NCBI GenBank assembly: GCA_013420905.1 | Contig: JAAXNY010000013.1 | Span: 2,418,001 to 2,482,000, forward strand | Reading direction: 5' to 3' | DNA from: Collybia mongolica | Taxonomy: Eukaryota; Basidiomycota; Agaricomycetes; Agaricales; Clitocybaceae | DNA length: 64,000 nucleotides | Shown: positions 44,844-55,985 of the stretch, piece after piece | Layout of the letters: each line of letters begins with the position of its first letter | Numbering within the stretch: position 1 is the stretch's first letter | Translations under genes and position numbers: made by a program | The notes under the pieces: generated by a model | The model's database searches: none | Seen by the model: the letters and a program-made list of their open reading frames with translations, nothing else | Told to the model about the DNA's origin: nothing

Positions 44844-47006
44844 CTAGACTGAAAGGCCGTTGCTATAGAATCGAGGCCGAGGCGGGAGGAAGCCTCCCCA
44901 GTGTATACGCGCAGTACGTGGACCCGCCAAAATAACCGTCTTTCCCATGGGCTTCATCCCATGACTATCCGGATCAGGTGGATCGAACACATCAATCCTT
45001 TCCAATCCTGTGTGGATAGATCCGAGATGCGATACAACGCCTCCGTTTTCTTCTCCAGAGACATTGCCATGAACAAGCGCAGGGTACGGTCCAAGGTCTA
45101 CTAGATATATCGCGAACATGGGCAAGTCGGGAAATCGGCTAAGAGCTCTTGACAGAGAACCGCCGGCGCATGTCCTGAACGGAAGAACCGCACGTTCCGC
45201 AATTCGGTGAAGTGAGCCATGACATCCTGCGGCCGTGCTCGTCCAATGGTAAATTTTTGTTGCTCTTGTCCATTTCGGGTTGGAGCGCCGGTGCTGTCCT
45301 AAAGGAGCAAATCATCGGTAAGGAGGCAATCCTATCAACCATGGTCGTACCGAAATAAATGTCTGCCACTCAGTAAGTGTAATATCTTTCTGCCAAAACA
45401 TCGGCGGCATCTCATTCGAAACATGGGTGCGAAATCATAGGTCCATAATTTTGACAGTTCTAAAGGGTGGAGTATGGAGTGTTTATTGGCGGGTCTGGCA
45501 AGGGGCAAGAAAGGACAACGGGATGGACATATTGAGAATGGGGTCCAGCGAAATGGCAGGTCGTGAGGTATCGATCTCTTGCCGCTCAAGGGCCTCGTCA
45601 GGTTGAACTGAGCTCTATGGGAGTGGCATATGGATCGATATGGGGGAGCCGTGGGTCGAACTGTGGATGAAATCGCGCCGCTAATGCCATACGAGAAGTA
45701 AGGTTTAGAGTTGGGTCACTGATGGTACCAGTACGCCACACAGGACATGATACATGCCACGTAGAATGTGGTGGCCCTATTATTTTACGTTTGTAAATTT
45801 AGATGTGTGAAGGAATATAAAATTCCTTGCAACTTACCAAGGCAGCCACACCGATGGTATGAAGAACCCACACCTTCCACCAGGTTGAGGTCCGCGTCTT
45901 CTGCGCCACCTAGTATGCGAGGACGTAGTCAAATATCCCGTGACCAACCAAAACTAAAATAAGAAACCTGCCTCAGCCCATTCAGCAGCCTTGTAGGCTT
46001 TTCGCATGGTCCTGAACCTGATGATGAACATGTATCCATATAGGTAACTCACAAGTGCACACACGAGCGATGCGAGTGCGAAGTAACTTGTTATCGGGTC
46101 TGCCGCTGCTGCTTCGATCTGGAGTGTCGTTAGTATTGCCCTAAAACGGATGCCTTTCTGTAAAAGTTGGCCGAAGTTGTTGTGCGGACCACGCACGACA
46201 GCAATAAAACCGAAATGATTTTCAGAATTTTTCATTCTCTCATCAGGGAATCAATAAAACCCTCCCAAGACGATTTCAGGTTCGAGAAAGATGGAGAATT
46301 AATAGAAGGTTCAAAGTCCCAGTTAGCATTCATGATACTGGTCGACTTTTTCTTCTATTGTTTCGTCGCTGAGACCACCAAGCGCCAAATATCAGGCATA
46401 CTCAGCTCTGCATCTTTGAATGTACGAACAATATGTGGAAAGTAGAGAGCAGGTAGTCGGAATTAAAGGTGAAGATATACCTGTCGAGGCAGAGTATCAG
46501 AGAGAAACGAAAGGAAAAATCGTGCGGCCGTCGGCGATACAGCGAACGGTTGGCCCGAAAGGGATTAAGGTATCACTGGAGTTGGAGGCCGTAAGTGGGA
46601 TAGTATACCTGATGCGCTGTGCTCTACATTCTGAGGTAAAGATCCAAAATTCCGCGCAACAGAAGGCAGGAAAGGGTTAGCCGCAATGTAGATATGGCCT
46701 GGGTGGTAGGAGCGCTGAAGTCCATCAGTCCCCGTCAGGTACGATGATGTATCAATTGTTGAGGGTGATATTGGAAGCGCTAAGGGTTTTGGCGTCGTCC
46801 TTCCACCATGCCACGTGGCAGAATTATGTCCCGCCGATAAAGTGTGTTCGTACACTTCAGTGACTTTGGAGTATATCGAAGGTTCGAGTCTGGAATGGCG
46901 TTGCTCCAGTCCAATGAGGCTTTCTTACTTGATGGAAGGCCCTGATGCGATGGTCGGCCGCCCCTTTGACTTCCATCAGGACTGGATGACCGGTACTTGA
47001 TTCCAT
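44844..47006 (-). pseudogene. Paralogue C: membrane protein copy with several stops
   Basis: A start at 47006 gives MESSTGHPVLMEVKGAADHR and IRAFHQ before a GTAAG donor. Then come SAGHNSATWHGGRTTPKPLA, NPFLPSVARNFGSLPQNVEH, RLPALYFPHIVRTFKDAELS, SFSNLKSSWEGFIDSLMRE and AILTTLQIEAAAADPITSYF up to RKAYKAAEWAE. The C-terminal end reads RFPDLPMFAIYLVDLG, NVSGEENGGVVSHLGS and VFDPPDPDSHGMKPMGKTVI. Lesions seen: a TAA inside HLxFRLP, a TAG before KKKS, and a TGA for Trp in MREWK. The region between the helix block and the C terminus (45.0-45.9 kb) keeps only scattered homology. It is clearly dead. Confidence 0.65.
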
Positions 47007-47159
47007 TTACTATGAGTCAGTATACCTTTACAGACTGAAGGTATTTAGTATCATATTGGGAGATGGGCAAGAGATTTAAATGAAAGAGGTTCTGAAGGGC
47101 GTTGGTGAGGACAAGCTTAGCCGAGGCAGCCGCTCCATGGGAACATTATGACTCATAAT

Positions 47160-47204
47160 CACGTGACGGAAGCCCTCAGTCGCGTGACCTTGACACAGGA
47201 CGCG
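47160..47204. promoter_or_regulatory. CACGTGAC / CGCGTGAC module upstream of paralogue C
   Basis: cacgtgac, then 12 nt, tcgcgtgac, 6 nt and acaggacgcg. The same order with nearly the same spacing is found at 52135-52180. CACGTG is the E-box bound by fungal bHLH factors of the Cbf1/Pho4 type (established knowledge). It lies about 150 bp above the predicted start of paralogue C. Confidence 0.55.
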
Positions 47205-47551
47205 TGCTCCACCAATGTCGAGCCAGTAGACCCGGATCCAGACCCAAGCTTATGAAGGATCATCAATATTAAGCTGGAGCTTTTTAACAACACGAAAGGT
47301 GCACGGATTGTTGGTTACCCTAGCGTTGAGTCCGAGCTCCTTCGACTCTCCTACCCGACGCCTACCAGATCACAACCGCGTGTAGCCTAAGGCTAGCTAA
47401 AATCATGAAAGTTACAACAAATGGACAGCTCCCCACCAAAGCAGAGAGTAAGATCTAATACAGATACGCAATAAGATTCTACGGCTACGGTCAGGGAGCA
47501 TCAGATCCAAAAGAAGCTCTACACTTACATCATTCCCAACTGCTAATCGAT
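47205..47551. other. Spacer between paralogue C's promoter module and the end of paralogue D
   Basis: No gene, repeat or RNA was recognised. Confidence 0.35.
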
Positions 47552-50500
47552 TCATCCTTGTAGCGAGATTGGGAGCCCAGAGTAGTTGTTGGCGGGCCGG
47601 TTTGTGATACCAAAGACGACAGGACGCCCGGACTCATCGGGTGCGGAACGGTCACTGGGAACGTCATGAATCGACACCATATTTGAGCTTATTCTGTTAG
47701 GGGGGACACCAGAAGGTTTGCTTGAATCCATAAGGTAAATTGCGTAAGATGAGTCACGCTCCTTATAAAAGGTAGCTGTCATTTTACGAGGCAGGAAATA
47801 CGCAGTGTTCCATGCTTCCAAGATTGCTTGGCCAAAGGAGGTGAATTGTGGCACGCGCCTGCCGTTGAGCTTTCTGCGAATGTGTCCCTTGCTTATCCAA
47901 TTATTTTGCATTGTCTAACAGCGATGCTCAGCCTTATCTGGGAACTAGGAAATTGGGACAGAGACTTATAGTTATAAAGCGATTCCAAGTGGCTTTGTCG
48001 ATATCACGATTGTCCAAAATTGTTGGAAATGGTAGATTGGGCTCGACGGCGGAGGTACCGAAGTTGAGAGTCATGACCTTGATGCAACTGAAGGGTATAG
48101 GTGGATTTCGAAGCTTTGGGTCTGGAAAGTCGACTACTGTCTGTGATCCTAACACTAGAAATTCGTTGGAGTGGGGCCTGTGGGCCATGCCGTCGAACGG
48201 TCGGTAAATATTGATCATCTGCAATCCATCCACAAGAGGTAAAAATCGGTCTCTTAGATTGACATTGGTGTCCTTGAGGTCTTGGCCAACCAGGTATATC
48301 GCAAAGCCGGACTTGCTAGTATGCGAATCGGAGGAGAATTCTTCACAAAGGAGAGCTGTAGTGGCACGTGCTGAGAAATAATAAATATTCCACCAGTGAA
48401 GGAGGCACGCGATAAAGTCCTGCCGTCGAGGATGCGAAGACAATGGCAGATGTTCTGAATTTAACTGAGGATAAACTTGCTTCACAGGGTGTTGATTTCT
48501 CCAAGCGAGTTCCATGTCCTTTCACAATATCAGCACCGTGCCGAAGAGGTCTACGCTCGCCTCTCACCATAATGAAATTACCCCAATCCTGATTCCCGAA
48601 TCCGCGCGTAGAAAGGCCTTTCGGCAAAACTTTTACGTTGTCTTTTGTTGTACTTAGGCTCATAATTCTGATCGCAGAAAACTGTGCTCTTGTCAAGGTG
48701 CTGCGTTGCAACGGCGTCGATCGTAGATTGAAGGGGTTTAACTCGTTAATCACGAAAGGGATGATCGCTCTAAGAGTATTGTCGAGGTCATGTATTCTTG
48801 TCCCCTCATGCCGATTTGATAGATCCCCAGGCAGTAGCCTAAACTGAAGCTGAGAGCCAGACCTTAGGTCCGAAATGTGAGGTGTCACAAGCGAGTTAAT
48901 AACCGAGCCTGGGACTGGGGGAGATGGGATTGACGATAGAGGGTCTAACCTCAAGAAGTCCTCTGTGGGGAAACGGAAACCACATGGTGTCCTAGCCCTT
49001 GTGGTTAGTACCGCTGCGCCAGGGCTTCCCGTGTTAGGTCCCCCAGCGCCGAGTTGGACGGTCATAGGTCGTGGTGGGGATTGAGCTGAAAAACCACGAA
49101 TACTATGCTCGAGGGGTGAGATTGGCACTACAGGCGCGGATTGAGGAGTTAATGTTGAATGTCGGATTAAGGACCAATTGTTGAGAGAAGAGCTTGGGGT
49201 GGCCCATGGCGACGGTATTGGCATTTGGTCAAACAAAGATGACGCTACCGCAACTGACATAGGCATCGATGGTGGGCTTCTGGATTGAGAGCGGCGGATG
49301 TATGCGCTGCGAGGAACATTTTCCTTGACCCAAGTAGCGACCCTCATTTTCCATTTCTCGTCCATAAGATCACCATAACACCTAAGTGTATAGATGATCA
49401 AACCAAAGTATAGAGTACCGAGCACAAATAGCCCTGTAATTGCTAGACGGGGGGCTAATGATGTAGTTGGTGAGATCACAGTTCGGAGTATTTGATCGTG
49501 GTCTGAGCTGGCACGTCAAATATAAGTCATGATACTGGTTATGAATAGTATAGTTGACCTGTGCGATAGAATATGAGGTCATACCCCCTTAAAAAGTAGT
49601 ATCGCATACCAGGATAACCAAACAAGAGGCATGGAAAGGAACACCCAGGCATTCCAAAATATACGGGCATTTTTCTTTTGCCCTTCGACCTCCTGAAGTG
49701 GACCGGTCAGGGCATATATTTCCACTATGAATGTGTGTAGAATACCTCAGCCAATTGGTTCGCTTTATATCCCTTTCTCATTGTCCCGAACCTAACGATA
49801 TATATAGAACCGTACAGGAGGCTCATCAAACCGCAAACGAGAGACGTCAAGGCTGCATTCCTGGATATAGGATCACTGGAAACACCATCCAGCTGAAGGG
49901 TGGTGAGGATAGCGCTAACGTCACACGTGAGGATTGACGGTATAAAAACCATTGAAAGGAACTTACGTGAGGAGCAGAACGGACATAATGCCATTAATCT
50001 TCCACTCCTTGGTGAGTAAATCAATGAAAGATTCCCAATTGAGCTTAACATTCGCGAAGGCTTCTGACTGCGCAGGATTTATACTAGATTCCACAAGGAG
50101 AGGGTCCCGGCTATAGTAGCGCTGTAGCCAGGTAAGATGGGCGAAATTTTCTATTTCTGGGAGGTCGCGTTTGATCTCGTGAAGAATGCGAGCGAGGCGG
50201 GAGAAGTATAGATCAGGGAGGCGAAGCAAGAGAAGTAGATATATGTTGCGCAGAATTGTGTTCACGCAATAATTTGAGAAGGTCCCTAGAAGATCCTGCA
50301 AATGCCACATCTCTGAATGCGACGGTGTAGAAATACGTGCTTGTTGACGTCCTGAATGCTGGAAAGGATCAACTCTCTCGTCGTTGTCTGCTATGGACTC
50401 ATTTGAGGGAACGATGAAGCCTTGTATTGGCATTATTTGGGGAAGCTGAACTGGCGAAGTGGTGCAAGGTTCGTTGGAGGAAAAATGGGTATCTTCGGTT

Positions 50501-50634
50501 GAGAAATCCGATAATTCACCAGTCGTGGTCAATGGAGTTACTTTAGTAACCGTAGGGCTCTGGGCGATAGGCTCCTCGACTAAAACGGGGTCATTTTTGC
50601 GCGTCTGTTCCTGGCCAACATGGAACGTCGACAT
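47552..50634 (-). pseudogene. Paralogue D: near-complete membrane protein copy with a nonsense codon and a lost splice donor
   Basis: From 50634: MSTFHVGQEQTRKNDPVLVE, a disordered region, IYLLLLLRLPDLYFSRLARI, AFANVKLNWESFIDLLTKEW, AILTTLQLDGVSSDPISRNA to YIVRFGTMRKGYKANQLAE, FWNAWVFLSMPLVWLSW, LAITGLFVLGTLYFGLIIYT and MDEKWKMRVATWVKENVP. A linker of about 200 residues follows, then DLDNTLRAIIPFVINELNPF, HPVKQVYPQLNSEHLPLSSH, LLHWWNIYYFSARATTALLC with EEFSSDS, FAIYLVGQDL and MINIYRPFDG. The second unit has ILEAWNTAYFLPRKMTATFY and SSYAIYLMDSS. Lesions: TGA (49518-49516) where A has Trp in AYLWRTG, and ATAAGT at 47969 in place of the GTAAG donor used by A. Its expected first exon near 52.1 kb is separated from it by about 1.4 kb of unrelated sequence. 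Confidence 0.7.
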
Positions 50635-50699
50635 GCCGAGTGAGTCCCTAGATTTTTAGACTTAAGAATTTTCTCGGTCGACTCAGAACAAAATCTACC

Positions 50700-51660
50700 A
50701 TATTTCGTTGTCCTGGAATTTGATGGGTTGTGGTGGATTTCCCATACATTTCCTCAAAGCAAGGGGAGTAAGCGTGACTACGGGTCGAGAAGCTCTTTCG
50801 CGCCAAGTTAAAGGCTTGCGTTGGGTGGATATTTTCTTCTTCTTGTCACTGAGAATGTGGCCTCGGGCTACATCTAGTTTTGGAAGATTTTGGTACCTGT
50901 AACTCGCAGACGGCTTAAAACGCAGAACCATGCAAAAAACATAAGACTCCACCGTTTTGATGAAAGGCGTTCTGATTTTGGGTTGCTGGGTAAGGTTGAC
51001 GGCGATACCCAACCCCTCATCAAATTAGACATGAGAATGTTGTTACCATTTGACCTTATGCTTGGACGCCCTGAGATGACATTTGTTCATGGTCATATAC
51101 TTGAAGATTGTTATATAGACTCACCGGACGTGCGTGAGTATGATGTTGGTGCTGACTGTGATAAGGCAGGAGGATGGGAAATGTTGTCCATTGTCAACAT
51201 TGATGTGTTTGAACGGTACCTGCGCAGTGCGATATAAGTAAGGGTACCAGTCTTGTTGAGCACAGGTTTCCGTAAATTCAGTAACTTGGGCGTCTATTCC
51301 TTCGCTTCGGTGGCGTCGGAACAGATGTATCCCTGGTTTTGCCTACACATTGAATGGAGAGAGACTGGGTCGTGGGCATGCACCACTTATTCCATGGGGC
51401 CCGACTTACTGCTATGCGGATCTCAGAGCATCGAGAGTGCCTAATGGGCTGGCAGATGTATTTTGGCATACAACAAAAAGGCACGTACGGCTGGAGCGAA
51501 ACTTCGAAAGGGGAAAGAGACAAGTTGTCCCTGGAGGAAATCCAAATTTCCCCATTAGTAAGGTGTACAGCCTTCTTTCAGACAATTGCTTGAGGCACCG
51601 TGCGCAGAACCAGTTCTTGCTCGGACCATAGCTGGCGAAGCACCATGTTGAGAAAAAAGG
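50700..51660 (+). other. Unassigned coding-like debris
   Basis: Plus-strand frames at 50890-51237 (LIKLDMRMLLPFDLMLGRPE; VNIDVFERYLRSAI) and 51240-51600 (FRKFSNLGVYSFASVASEQM; GWQMYFGIQQKGTYGWSETS in another frame) look protein-derived. A minus-strand stretch at 50780-50697 (TLTPLALRKCMGNPPQPIKF) does too. I do not recognise any family, and frame changes suggest decay. It sits where the promoter-proximal part of paralogue D should be. Confidence 0.3.
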
Positions 51661-52134
51661 CGATGAGCAACAAGGCAGTGTAAAAAAAAGAAATCATACC
51701 ATGATGGATGTATCTCACACAACGATTTTTCACTCAGAAAGGCAGTCGCATCTCCTTTGAGGTAAGAAACCGAAAAAATAACTCCACCAGTGGGACGTTC
51801 TAATTGACAGGATTCGAATATCGAAGGTTTATGTTTGTAGTGGCGTCACCCCTTTTTTTTCTTTCTTAAAGCACGCATTTCATGGTGGTCGTAGAAGATT
51901 TCTGGTTTGATGGTTGACCTCTTCTAACTCCCATTACTAGTACGAGATAATATCTTTGAATTGGAAAGTGTTGTCTCTCGAAATCAGACAGATGGAATAG
52001 AAAGGGCGGCGTCCGAATCGCTCTTTTTCGAGTCCGCGGAACCATATAGAGTGGGAGAAAAGAGAAGATCAAGAAATTCAACTGCAAGAGAAAAAATCGA
52101 ATCAGAAAGGTTCTAGTCGTCGGGAACATGAGGC

Positions 52135-52180
52135 CACGTGACAAGAGGCGATTGGTCGCGTGACGTCAGCACAGGACGCG
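52135..52180. promoter_or_regulatory. Second CACGTGAC / CGCGTGAC module
   Basis: cacgtgac, 13 nt, tcgcgtgac, 6 nt, acaggacgcg: the same set as at 47160-47204, with gggaacat a little outside in both. It lies 250 bp beyond the stop of the DUF2235 gene and in the place expected for the original promoter of paralogue D. Confidence 0.5.
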
Positions 52181-52433
52181 CGGGCTTCGCTCGGGCATGG
52201 TGGGCGTTACATCACGAAGGGGGCACGGGGCTGCTATGAATATTCGTGGACTATGAGAAAACAGGGCTAACAATAGCGAAGGCGAAACTTGCAAATGAAG
52301 TTCTCCAGGCGAGTGGGAAGGGAACAAGTAACTAAACGTTATAAAAGGACATGTTGCAAAAGAGGTTGGGGAAGCATCCAGGTGATCAGGGAAGAAGTTC
52401 TGCAGATTACAAGTGTGGAGACCCAGAGACCGT

Positions 52434-54544
52434 TCAATCAATCCACAAAATGTTCCCCAACCGCAACGCATCCGCGAACGACGCCTTACTCTCATACGCC
52501 TTCCCGTTCTCGTACTTCGCCTCCATCCTCGTCTGCACGCTCCGATGGATCTTGACGACGCCTTTCTTCTGCTTCGGGATGTGCCTCCCTTGTCCCCGGT
52601 TCCAGCAGTACTCTTTCGCCCACGTATTATCGTCCCGCTGGTGGCTCTGCTTCATCGGGAAGTACTCCAGCAACCACCAAAACCACGCGAGCTCGAGCTG
52701 ATCGTAGATGGGCGCGAGTGCGTCGAGCCTCTCGTGTTCCTCCTCTGACATGAACTCGACCTCCGCCGCGGCCCCGTTCGCATCGGCTATAGAGGGCCCG
52801 GGAGTGATGGGCTTGGGGATGTGCTGAATAAAGGCGTCACCAGCAGCTAGGCGTTCTGGGCGTTGTTGAATAATGGGATAGAGGCTTGCAGGGTCGATGC
52901 CGAGGTTTCGGAGCCCGTCAGTGTGGAACATAATCCCAGTTTCGGCTTTGAAGCATTCGCGGACCATCCAGCGAAGAGGGATCCGCGCGAGGGTATGTGG
53001 CGTGCCATTTTCCACTGAGCCACCGCCGATGTCTATACGACACTTGAGAAGCGTTCGAAACATGGACGGGCGTGTACTTACCACAATGGCATCCAGCGAA
53101 CCATACCTGTAAAATGGTATCTTTGAGACATGTCCGTACAGGGAGAAGAAGGGGACACGAACTTCTTCGATATCAGTGGGCTTATCCTGCTCCTGCGAAT
53201 ACTTCTTTTCCATGGCCTTGAGTGTGTGTTTCTTCGTATTATGCGGCTTCGGGTGCTTCTTGATGTGCTCAGGGTTCTGGTCGAGGGTTTGTTCCTTTTG
53301 GGTAGGGCGGTTCCAGAGGTTGGCCTTGAACTTGGCACGCCGCTCGTCGAGCGCGACTGCGTGGCGGAAGGTGCGGACGATAGTATTTGATGTGGTGAAT
53401 GGGAGCCGCCGCGGAATGAGTCCTACTGAGTTGACGGTATCCCTGTTGATAGAGTTTGGAAAGGCAATCAGTTTGTATAGGGGATATGACCGACCAAACG
53501 CCAATGAAATCGATCTTGACGTCAACAGAAAATGCCTTTTTGAACAGGTTGGACTGTTTCCAGCCTTGTTCGTCGATGCTAGTGAACATCTTATAGGCGA
53601 AAGGTATTTGCTGGTGGTTGCATGCTGGGAGAAGGCCGACCTTGCAAACGAAAACGTAAAGGTGAAATAAGGACGTCGAATGGGACAGCTGACCTTGTGA
53701 ATCATACCAGCCAGGGCACGAGCAGTATACGCGCCGCGGGAGAATCCGAAGATAGAGATGCGGTCTCCTGCTTTATCTAAGAAACGATGGTATTAACGCA
53801 AAAAAAGGCCGGAGAGTAAGTGATGATGTACAGTTCTGCATGAGGAACTCATATCCGTCTAGAGAGGGTTACAATCAGTTTTCCTGTTCCACTGCTTCAA
53901 AGCGAACGTGCCCATAACGTGCGCGTTGAGGTTCCAAGCGACGGCTTCGTCGAGAGTCTAAGAAGTATGAGCGACACAACCTGAGTGAATCAACAAGTTC
54001 TTACCTTCGATATCTTGGCCATGAAGGGCGTCGCAATTTCAGGATTGGTATAGGTACCAATACCTGCCTGTTGAGATAGCTCGAACAAAGAAGAATTAAA
54101 CGGTAGGAGGAACGTCATTACCTGGTAGTAACACATTTGTTGTTCACGGTCGTCTTTTTTGAGCATGGTAAATAATTCGACGATGTTGGAATTCTGGAAA
54201 ACCAAAGGTAGGACGAGGGTGTGAAATTAAATTGAGAGTACTACAGTCAGAAGAACGCACGTCGCTGTCAAACCTAGGGAATGTGGTGTCATCCTCCAAA
54301 GCAAGTTGTAACGGGAAAAAGGGACCTACTGGTCGCCTGTGCCGTCGAAACAGAGCACAAGGGTCCGTGATCGTGAGGGATGCTCGGGCGGTATAATGTG
54401 CGGTATCTCGCAGGCATCGCGCGATGAAGAACCGAGCGGAGATTCCGAGTGAGGCGGACTTGCAGTCAACGTAGCAGCGTCGCTGTCATTGCGCTGGAGG
54501 TCATAGCCATTCATCTCAGCGGCTGCCAATAAAAAGGGAGACAA
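52434..54544 (-). CDS. DUF2235 / T6SS Tle1-like alpha/beta hydrolase, eleven exons, intact
   Basis: Exons on the - strand: 54544-54330, 54273-54261 (13 nt), 54193-54122, 54067-54005, 53957-53912, 53858-53832, 53776-53694, 53640-53495, 53442-53163, 53106-53082, 53032-52434. All phases agree, giving 522 aa. The intron after 53912 would be GC-AG. RTLVLCFDGTGDQFD starts the hydrolase fold. The nucleophile elbow is GFSRGAYTAR (G-x-S-x-G, Ser near residue 150), followed by IDFIGVWDTVNSVGLIPRRL, FAGCHCDVGGGS and LARIPLRWMVRECF. These are the hallmarks of DUF2235 proteins, whose bacterial T6SS relatives (Tle1) are phospholipases. In fungi the substrate is unknown. No signal peptide or membrane segment is seen. 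The C-terminal part (from residue about 330) ends VHRSVQTRMEAKYENGKAYE-like and RLGNILWID, the usual fungal ending. Confidence 0.92.
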
Positions 54545-55985
54545 GAGAGCAGAGTCGGGCTTTTAGTGATGGGGGCGGAAAGACCGTCAAATCGCATGGT
54601 ATTTATCTCTTGAGGCCTCGGCCTCGATTCGGATTAAGTGAACTGTTGATTCTTCTGAACAAGATGTAAGGTGGCATCCTGAAGCTAGCATACTTCTGAT
54701 GGACCAGAAGTCATTAAGAGTTTGAAAGAAGCGAATCCCGCCTTCCAAGGTGCTGCTTGACGTATTTGGATTTTGCGTAGCCAAATTCAAAACTGCGGTA
54801 GTAACCCTTTGTGAGAAGTTAGGGGTGCGACGCTGGGCGCGACGCAAGATAAGAAATCACTGTCAGATAGCACTAGGGTTTCTGGGCGTATTCAGGTGTG
54901 AGCTTATGAGCCTTGTTCATTCACGGGGTTCAGGAGATTCCTTATCAAAATTGTGCTTTATTTTTACCTTAAAAAAGTGTTTGAATTCCCGGTTGGTCAC
55001 TTATGGGAGCTGAGAAGTTAGATACCGTTCAACAGAGGAAATATGGCTCATGCTCTGGGATGTTTTTTAAGTACATCCCCTTCGATCAACGAGCAGAATC
55101 CAGGGGCTTCACTGTTTTTTTGCGTTCGACAGGGGGGCCGGACGAGAACGCAACTCCATCAATAATTAGTACTAACTTTCCAATAATCAGGTTTCATATC
55201 AGAGTCATAGTAAAAAATTACTCACAAAACGACTTTGAGGGATTGTGGGGGGATTTACAAAGGAAAAAAAAAAAGGTTAGAAAAAAGGTTAGCCAAGCCA
55301 CAGTTAATAGTTATATTAACCACGTGATCGTAACACAAACTTTCAATTTCAATTTTCGACTACAGCCACAACGAGCATGCAGGCAGGCGGGGCGACCCTC
55401 TGTTCATTCAGTCTTAAACTACCATGCTGTGGTTAGGTTATGACACAAGACTCATTAAACACGCATCGGAAACTCCACAACTACGAGCGACTCAACGAAT
55501 CAATGAATCGTATGAACTTGTAATGACTTCCTACCATCATTGTACCCTCTCAGTATCGAACGTTATTGAACGTTGAACATTCATGGAAGGAACTAGAAGT
55601 GTGAGCTCACTACATGCTGAACACCTCGCTTTATTAGTATAGTGCTGATTACCTCTCTGTAGACGCATGTTTTCACCTAGGCAGTATCACAGTTAGCCCC
55701 ATAAGCTATTCGAAGCGTCGTCGTTCTTTGAAACCAGGCAAGCTTATTATGGGTTATCTCTGCTCTCCTGGCTAACTTTGGACCCTTGTCACGCTATCGT
55801 ACAGGTCCGGAATGTCTCCCGTTACTCGTGCACGCAGATCACATTCAACACGTGTGTGCACTCCGTGCGATTTCATCACCCAAGGAGCGTCTCTCCACCG
55901 TGTTCCAGCCGAGCACTGTCCGTCCGCAGTCGCCTGTTCTCTTGCTGCAACTACACCACCCCTCACTCATCACTGCGAATTTATC
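54545..55985. other. Divergent intergenic region
   Basis: This lies between the DUF2235 start (-) and the low-complexity-protein start (+) and must contain both promoters. An A-run with ggttag repeats lies at 55260-55295. No gene, RNA or repeat was assigned. Confidence 0.4.
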
